A DNA stretch of 64,000 bases from Thermus brockianus (GTDB lineage: Bacteria; Deinococcota; Deinococci; Deinococcales; Thermaceae): contig NZ_JAKEDV010000007.1 of NCBI RefSeq assembly GCF_021462505.1, forward strand, positions 1 through 64,000, read 5' to 3'. Below are positions 59,818 through 64,000 of the stretch, one piece after another. The translations under genes were made by a program, and so were the position numbers. The notes below the pieces were generated by a model, which saw only the letters and a list, made by a program, of their open reading frames with translations, was not told the DNA's origin and did not search any database. Every line of letters starts with the position of its first letter. The first letter of the stretch is position 1.

Positions 59818-60957
59818 ATGCGGAAACTGGTTTGGCTTTTGGCCCTCCTTTTGGGGATGGGCCTGGCGCAAGGGGAGAAGCTCAAGGCCTGCTTCATCTA
59901 TGTGGGCCCCGTGGGGGATGCTGGCTGGACCTACGCCCACGATGTTGGGCGGAAGAAGGCGGAGGCGGCGCTCCCTTGGTTGGAGACCCGCTACGTGGAA
60001 AGCGTTCCGGAGGCCCAGGCCTTGCCCGTCATTGACCGCTTCGTGAAGGAGGGGTGCCAGGTCATCTTCGCCACCAGCTTCGGCTACATGGAGGCGGTAC
60101 TCGAGGCGGCCAAGAAGTACCCGGACGTCATCTTCGCCCACGCCACCGGGTTCAAACGGGCCCCCAACGTGGCCACCTACATGGCGGACTTCTACCAGGT
60201 CTACTACCTGAACGGCCTCGCCGCCGGGGCCCTCACCAAGACGGGCAAGGTGGGGTACGTGGCCGCCTTCCCCATCCCCGAGGTGAAGCGGCACATCAAC
60301 GCCTTCGCCCTGGGGGTGCGGGCGGTGAACCCCAAGGCCCAGGTCCTGGTGCGTTGGATCAACGCCTGGTACGACCCCGCCAAGGCCCGGGAGGCCACGG
60401 AGGCGCTCCTTTCCCAAGGGGCGGACGTCTTCGCCTTCACCGAGGACACCCCCACGGTGATCCAGACGGCCGCCAAGAAAGGGGCCTACTCCTTCGGCCA
60501 CTACACCCCCATGCTCAAGTTCGCCCCCGACCACGTGGTTTCCGGGCAGATCGTCCACTGGGACGTGATCTACATTGACTTCCTCAAGAAGGTGAAGGAA
60601 GGCGTCTACACCGCCAAGAACCTGCAGAACGTGGACTACTTCTGGCTCCTGCAGCACAAGGCGGTGGAGATGGGGGCGGACTATGGCGTCCCCATCAACC
60701 CCAAGCACGTGCCCCTGTTGCAGAAGGCCAAGATGCGGGTGGCGGGGAAGGAGGTTGCGGTCTACGACCGCATCATGGCCCTTCTCAAGGACATGTCCAG
60801 CCCCAAGCCCACCTTTGACCCCTTCACCGGGCCCATCCGGGACCGCAAGGGGGTGGTGCGCATTCCCGCCGGGCGCAAGGCCACCTTGGAGGAGCTCCTC
60901 ACCATGGAGTGGGCCGCCCCTGGGGTGGTGGGGGACTGGCCGGGGGAGCCGAAGTAG
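59818..60957 (+). CDS. BMP-family ABC substrate-binding protein
   Basis: Extracytoplasmic receptor of the basic-membrane-protein (Med/TmpC/PnrA) family, whose members bind nucleosides or purines. Signal peptide MRKLVWLLALLLGMGLAQ without lipobox Cys, then KACFIYVGPVGDAGWTYAHDVGRK, FVKEGCQVIFATSFGYME, DVIFAHATGFKRAPNVATYMADFYQVYYLNGLAAGALT, GYVAAFPIPEVKRHINAFALG and FTEDTPTVIQTAAKKGAYSFGHYTPM. 379 residues. The family often carries nucleosides, but Ala/Trp-lined variants bind other ligands; the upstream ggt raises the option of gamma-glutamyl compounds. A strong terminator follows. Confidence 0.92.
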   Translation: MRKLVWLLALLLGMGLAQGEKLKACFIYVGPVGDAGWTYAHDVGRKKAEAALPWLETRYVESVPEAQALPVIDRFVKEGCQVIFATSFGYMEAVLEAAKKYPDVIFAHATGFKRAPNVATYMADFYQVYYLNGLAAGALTKTGKVGYVAAFPIPEVKRHINAFALGVRAVNPKAQVLVRWINAWYDPAKAREATEALLSQGADVFAFTEDTPTVIQTAAKKGAYSFGHYTPMLKFAPDHVVSGQIVHWDVIYIDFLKKVKEGVYTAKNLQNVDYFWLLQHKAVEMGADYGVPINPKHVPLLQKAKMRVAGKEVAVYDRIMALLKDMSSPKPTFDPFTGPIRDRKGVVRIPAGRKATLEELLTMEWAAPGVVGDWPGEPK

Positions 60958-60969
60958 GGAAAGCATGGG

Positions 60970-60997
60970 GGGGCCGGGCCTAGGCCCGGCCCCTTTT
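60970..60997 (+). terminator. terminator of the BMP transporter operon
   Basis: A perfect 11-bp GC stem (GGGGCCGGGCC 60970-60980 with GGCCCGGCCCC 60983-60993), 2-base spacer, then TTTT. It lies between the binding-protein stop and the convergent aminotransferase stop (60998). Confidence 0.85.
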
Positions 60998-62296
60998 CTA
61001 CAGGCTCTGGAAGACTTCTTCCAGGATCTCTAGCCCGAGGGCCGCCTCTTCCCGCGTGAGGATGAGGGGTGGGGCGATGCGGAGGGCGGAAGGGCCTGCT
61101 GGGAGGAGGAGAAGGCCCTTGTGGAACGCCCTTTCCACGGCCTTATCCCGGAGGTCCGGCCGCTCCTCCTCGGGCGTGCCGAAGTCCAGGCCGATCATAA
61201 GCCCCCGGCCCCGCACGTCCCCGAGGAAGGGGAAGCGCTTCTGCATGCCCTTAAGCTCCTCCAGGAGGTAGGCCCCCACCCGGGCGGCGTTTTCCATGAG
61301 GCCCCCTTCCAAGAGGTCCAGGGTGGCGTGGGCGGCGGCCGCCGCCACCGCCTGGCCGCCGAAGGTGGTGCCGTGGGCCCCGGGGCGCCAGCTCCCGAGC
61401 TCCTCCCGGAAGAGGAGGGCGCTTAGGGGGTAGCCCGAGGCCAGGCCCTTGGCCAGGACGTAGACGTCCGCCTCCACCCCCTCGTGCTCCAGGGCGAAGA
61501 AGGTTCCCGTGCGCCCGGCCCCGGACTGCACCTCGTCCGCCACCAGGAGGATGCCGTGCCGCTCCAGGAGGGCTTTGAGCCTGGGGAGGAAGCCCTTGGG
61601 GGGCACCACGTACCCCCCCTCGCCCTGGATGGGCTCCAGGAAAAAGGCGGCCACCTCCTCCGGGGGAAGGGTGGTGCGGAAGAGGTGCTCCAGGTAGCCC
61701 AAGACCGCTTCCCCCACCTCCTCGGGCTTCGCCCCTAGGGGCGGGCGGAAGGGGTTGGGGAAGGGGATGTGCACTACCCCGGGCAAAAGGGGGGCAAACC
61801 CCTTGCGGTAGGCGCTCTTGCTGGCGGTGAGGGAAAGGGCCCCAAGGCTCCTGCCGTGGAAGGCCCCGGTGAAGGCGAGGAGGTAGGGCCGGCCCGTGTG
61901 GTGGCGCACCAGCTTGATGGCGGCCTCAATCCCCTCGGTGCCGGAGTTGCCGAAGAAGACCCGATACCTTCCGCCAAGCTTCGCCACCAGGCGCTCGGCC
62001 AGGGAGAGGGTGGGCTCGTGGGTGAAGTCGGAGAAGCAGACGTGGGCGAAGCGCTCCGCCTGGGCCCGCACCGCCTCGAGGACCTTGGGGTGGGCGTAGC
62101 CCGTGGTGTTCACGGCGATGCCCGCCATGAAGTCCAAGAAGACGTTCCCGTCCACGTCCTCCAGGAAGACCCCTTGCCCTTTGGCGGGGACGAAGGGGTA
62201 GGGGCGGATGTAGGAAGGGGAGAGGACCCGCTCGGCCCGCTCGGAGAGGGCCTGGGCCATGGGTCCAGGGAGGGGCGTTTTCACTTCGGGTTTCAT
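60998..62296 (-). CDS. class III aminotransferase (4-aminobutyrate/acetylornithine type)
   Basis: PLP-dependent aminotransferase. DGNVFLDFMAGIAVNTTGYAHP, FFGNSGTEGIEAAIKLVRHHTG, FTGAFHGRSLGALSLTASK, FLEPIQGEGGYVVPPKGFL, VADEVQSGAGRTGTFFALEH, and LAKGLASGYPLSA with the PLP-binding Lys, then GTTFGGQAVAAAAAHATL. 432 residues. The length and SGTEG wording suit GABA aminotransferase or a related omega-aminotransferase of thermophiles rather than ArgD, but the substrate is not certain. ATG 62296 is supported by TAGACT ending 8 bases upstream. It converges on the BMP operon. Confidence 0.88.
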   Translation of the reverse strand: MKPEVKTPLPGPMAQALSERAERVLSPSYIRPYPFVPAKGQGVFLEDVDGNVFLDFMAGIAVNTTGYAHPKVLEAVRAQAERFAHVCFSDFTHEPTLSLAERLVAKLGGRYRVFFGNSGTEGIEAAIKLVRHHTGRPYLLAFTGAFHGRSLGALSLTASKSAYRKGFAPLLPGVVHIPFPNPFRPPLGAKPEEVGEAVLGYLEHLFRTTLPPEEVAAFFLEPIQGEGGYVVPPKGFLPRLKALLERHGILLVADEVQSGAGRTGTFFALEHEGVEADVYVLAKGLASGYPLSALLFREELGSWRPGAHGTTFGGQAVAAAAAHATLDLLEGGLMENAARVGAYLLEELKGMQKRFPFLGDVRGRGLMIGLDFGTPEEERPDLRDKAVERAFHKGLLLLPAGPSALRIAPPLILTREEAALGLEILEEVFQSL

Positions 62297-62304
62297 ACGG
62301 GGCC

Positions 62305-62310
62305 AGTCTA
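62305..62310 (-). promoter_or_regulatory. leaderless -10 box for the class III aminotransferase
   Basis: TAGACT on the minus strand ends 8 bases before ATG 62296. Confidence 0.5.
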
Positions 62311-62312
62311 CC

Positions 62313-62354
62313 AGGCCCGAAAAGGGCCTCCCACCCGCTCTTTATGCGGGTGGG
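62313..62354 (-). terminator. two tandem hairpins after the Nudix gene
   Basis: First, a perfect 9-bp stem (62330-62338 with 62346-62354, 7-base loop). Then directly adjoining, AGGCCC (62313-62318) with GGGCCT (62324-62329). They lie after the Nudix stop (62368) and before the aminotransferase promoter on the minus strand. There is no T-run after the stems, so termination is probable but not certain. Confidence 0.6.
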
Positions 62355-62367
62355 TGCAAAGCTATGC

Positions 62368-62916
62368 CTAAAGGAGGCCCAGGGAGTGCAGGTGGGGCCT
62401 GGCGTAGAAGAGGGTGAGGGCGGTGGCGGCGTCCTGGACCTCGCCCCTTTCCAGAAGGGCGTAGAGCTCCCGAAGGGAAAGCTCCACGGGTTCCAAGAGC
62501 TCCCCGTCCTCGAGGCTCGGGGCCGCCACCACCTCCGCCCCCAGGGCCAGGAAGGGGTGGAAGACCACGGCGGTGAAGGAGGGCTGGGGGTGGAAGGGGG
62601 GAAGGGGGATGACCTCCTTGGCCCGTGCCCCCACCTCCTCCAGGAGTTCCCGCCGCGCCGCCTCCTCCGGGGTTTCCCCGGCGTCCACCTTGCCCGCCGG
62701 CACCTCCAGGAGGAACTTCCCCGTGGGGTGGCGGTACTGGCGGATGAGGAGGGCGGTGGCCCTTTCCGTAACCGGCAGCACGAAACTCGCCGCCACCGGC
62801 CCTGGGCGGTAGATGTAGGTGAGTTCCTTACCCGTGTGGGTCCTTACCCGTTCCCGCACCAGGCGCACGGGCTCGGAAAGGATCTCCTCCAGGGAAAGCC
62901 GCTTCCAGGGGTTCAT
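62368..62916 (-). CDS. ADP-ribose pyrophosphatase, Nudix family (Ndx2-like)
   Basis: Cytoplasmic Nudix hydrolase that splits ADP-ribose into AMP and ribose 5-phosphate. The Nudix box is GKVDAGETPEEAARRELLEEVG (residues about 75-96) with the catalytic REXXEE. SFVLPVTERATALLIRQYRHPTGKFLLEVPAG and PPFHPQPSFTAVVFHPFLAL are typical of the ADPRase subgroup. 182 residues, like T. thermophilus Ndx2 as I recall it. Its ATG overlaps the YqeY stop (ATGA). Confidence 0.92.
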   Translation of the reverse strand: MNPWKRLSLEEILSEPVRLVRERVRTHTGKELTYIYRPGPVAASFVLPVTERATALLIRQYRHPTGKFLLEVPAGKVDAGETPEEAARRELLEEVGARAKEVIPLPPFHPQPSFTAVVFHPFLALGAEVVAAPSLEDGELLEPVELSLRELYALLERGEVQDAATALTLFYARPHLHSLGLL

Positions 62917-63299
62917 GAGGTCATGCGCTCAATGACCCGCCGGACCCTCTCCCCAGGGGCCCTGGGGCCCAAGGCCTTGGTCACGGCCCCGATGGCCGCT
63001 AAAGGGTTTTTGAACTGGGAGAGGTCCAGGTTTTCCCGGATCCAGGCCTCTATCTCCTCCTCGGTCATCTCCTTGGGCAGGAAGCGGTCCAGAAACGCCA
63101 CCTCAAAGGCGTTCCCCTGCTCCAGGGCGATCTCCCGAAGCGCCTTTAGCACCTTCACCGCCTCGGCGTCGGGGAGGGGCTTGCCGTCCCCTTTGCGGTC
63201 CAACTCCGCCTTCACCACCCGGGCGAAGTCCAGGGTCTTCTGGTCCCGGGCCTTCATGGCCTCCTTGATGGTTTCCTTGATGGCCTCGTAGATGGTCAT
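62913..63299 (-). CDS. YqeY/GatB-like domain protein
   Basis: 128-residue protein of the YqeY family, similar to the C-terminal helical domain of GatB and thought to help tRNA-dependent amidation or bind tRNA. MTIYEAIKETIKEAMKARDQ, then FARVVKAELDRKGDGKPL, the helical centre, FLPKEMTEEEIEAWIRENL and IGAVTKALGPRAPGERVRRVI. Usual members have about 150 residues, so this is slightly short. ATG 63299 is supported by TAGACT ending 7 bases upstream. Coupled to the Nudix gene by a 4-base overlap. Confidence 0.85.
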   Translation of the reverse strand: MTIYEAIKETIKEAMKARDQKTLDFARVVKAELDRKGDGKPLPDAEAVKVLKALREIALEQGNAFEVAFLDRFLPKEMTEEEIEAWIRENLDLSQFKNPLAAIGAVTKALGPRAPGERVRRVIERMTS

Positions 63300-63306
63300 C
63301 CCCTTC

Positions 63307-63323
63307 AGTCTAGCGGGTACAAT
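63307..63323. promoter_or_regulatory. divergent leaderless -10 boxes for yqeY-like gene and purH
   Basis: TAGACT on the minus strand (63312-63307) ends 7 bases before ATG 63299; TACAAT on the plus strand (63318-63323) ends 7 bases before ATG 63331. The two start codons are 31 bases apart. Confidence 0.6.
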
Positions 63324-63330
63324 CCCTCTC

Positions 63331-64000
63331 ATGTGGGCGCTCCTTTCCGTTTCCGACAAGCGGGGGATCGTGGACTTCGCCCAGGGGCTTCTGGCGTTAG
63401 GGTTTCGCCTCCTCGCCACCGGGGGCACGTATAAGGCCTTGGCGGAGGCGGGGCTTCCCGTCACCTACATCTCCGAGTTCACGGGCTTCCCCGAGATCCT
63501 GGAGGGCCGGGTGAAGACCCTCCACCCCAAGGTGCACGCTGGGCTTCTCGCCCGGCCCGACCAGGAGGCGGAGCTTAGGGCCTTGGGTCTGGAAAGGATC
63601 GGGGTCTTGGCGGTGAACCTCTACCCCTTCCGGGAGGCCGTGGCCCGGGGGGCCTCCTACGAGGAGGCCCTGGAGCAGATTGACATCGGGGGGCCCGCCA
63701 TGCTCCGGGCCGCCGCCAAGAACCACCTGGCGGTCCTTCCCGTCTGCGACCCGGAGGACTACCCGCGGGTCCTGGAGGCCCTGCGGGAAGGGCCAAGCCC
63801 CGAGTTCCGCCGGGCCCTCGCCCGCAAGGCCTTCGCCCACACCGCCCGTTACGACGCCGCCATCGCCGAGTGGCTTTCCGGGGAGAAGTTCCCCGAGGAG
63901 AAGTTCTTGGCCCTGGAGCGGGTTTCCCCCTTGCGCTACGGGGAAAACCCCCACCAGGAGGCGGCGCTTTACCGGGTGGCGGGGGAGGAGGGGCCTCTCC
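63331..64000 (+). CDS. purH: bifunctional AICAR formyltransferase/IMP cyclohydrolase, N-terminal part
   Basis: Catalyses the last two steps of purine synthesis. The visible 223 residues cover the IMP cyclohydrolase (MGS-like) domain: MWALLSVSDKRGIVDFAQGL, LLATGGTYKALAEAG, VTYISEFTGFPEILEGRVKTLHPKVHAGLLARPD, VLAVNLYPF, IDIGGPAMLRAAAKNHLAV. The start of the transformylase domain follows, with ERVSPLRYGENPHQEAALYR. The gene runs off the right edge; about 510 residues would be full length. ATG 63331 is fixed by the -10 box TACAAT seven bases upstream. Confidence 0.97.
   Translation, partial: MWALLSVSDKRGIVDFAQGLLALGFRLLATGGTYKALAEAGLPVTYISEFTGFPEILEGRVKTLHPKVHAGLLARPDQEAELRALGLERIGVLAVNLYPFREAVARGASYEEALEQIDIGGPAMLRAAAKNHLAVLPVCDPEDYPRVLEALREGPSPEFRRALARKAFAHTARYDAAIAEWLSGEKFPEEKFLALERVSPLRYGENPHQEAALYRVAGEEGPL

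Noticed and set aside
59311-60966. 551-residue open frame on the minus strand across the BMP transporter genes
   Set aside because: It spans two well-defined plus-strand genes and has a His/Gly/Val-biased shadow composition.

Overview
The window is high-GC DNA from a Thermus species. Many products match Thermus thermophilus proteins I recall at the level of length and motifs: ValRS (862 aa), the TAXI-type glutamate-binding protein, the glucose/galactose-binding protein, the 182-aa ADP-ribose Nudix enzyme and the 302-aa quinone oxidoreductase. A second sign is the start-site style: many genes have a TANNNT -10 box ending only 6-8 nt before the start codon (leaderless transcripts), as in Deinococcus-Thermus. 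Gene density is very high, with frequent 1-40 nt overlaps. The only non-coding stretch over 300 bases is 47489-47899, which holds a ROK operator and a cobalamin riboswitch.

Layout. 1-446 is a decayed IS5-like transposase. 566-5652 is a surface-polysaccharide cluster (GT2, broken O-antigen ligase/polymerase, GT4, polyprenyl-phosphate sugar transferase, Wzz-like protein); its left part is strikingly AT-rich and looks acquired. tRNA-Gln follows (5807-5880). 5926-14418 is a string of housekeeping and signalling genes: pseudo-receiver, PBP1A, TrmJ-like methyltransferase, NarX-type kinase, an LMW-PTP/fructosamine-kinase pair (protein deglycation), DUF4388 protein, PsuG, RodZ. 14480-21055 holds RimO, the TrkA/TrkH potassium system and alpha-glucan phosphorylase. 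21095-26483 interleaves an amino-acid ABC importer with a TAXI-TRAP importer. 26851-28764 (minus) is a PIN/HTH toxin-antitoxin-like pair translationally coupled to a patatin phospholipase.

28798-39943 carries TrpC, HisA, RecJ, ValRS (minus), ApbC/Mrp with a SufR-like regulator, PrmA, RsmE and several unknowns. 39857-43130 is a set of tightly packed divergent and convergent genes: AEC transporter, OCD/mu-crystallin, quinone oxidoreductase, protoglobin. 43127-47488 (minus) is a ROK regulator with a glucose/galactose-type ABC importer that lacks its own ATPase. 47613-50838 is the B12-riboswitch-controlled BtuFCD operon. 50847-53075 has an SDR behind a PfmR-like TetR operator, a small membrane protein and a beta-lactamase-fold hydrolase. 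53092-60957 has a DtxR regulator, a diguanylate cyclase coupled to gamma-glutamyltransferase, and a BMP-type (nucleoside-like) ABC importer. 60998-64000 has a class III aminotransferase, Nudix ADP-ribose hydrolase and YqeY (minus), then the start of purH, cut by the window edge.

Most notable are: recurring leaderless -10 boxes straddling upstream stop codons (possible hidden internal promoters); the three-lesion ligase pseudogene in the AT-rich island; the PIN/HTH/patatin unit with a 13-bp palindrome; the riboswitch with a 10-bp Shine-Dalgarno-sequestering helix; and the deglycation pair. I did not find a clearly new multi-gene system. The PIN/HTH/patatin unit is the closest candidate.
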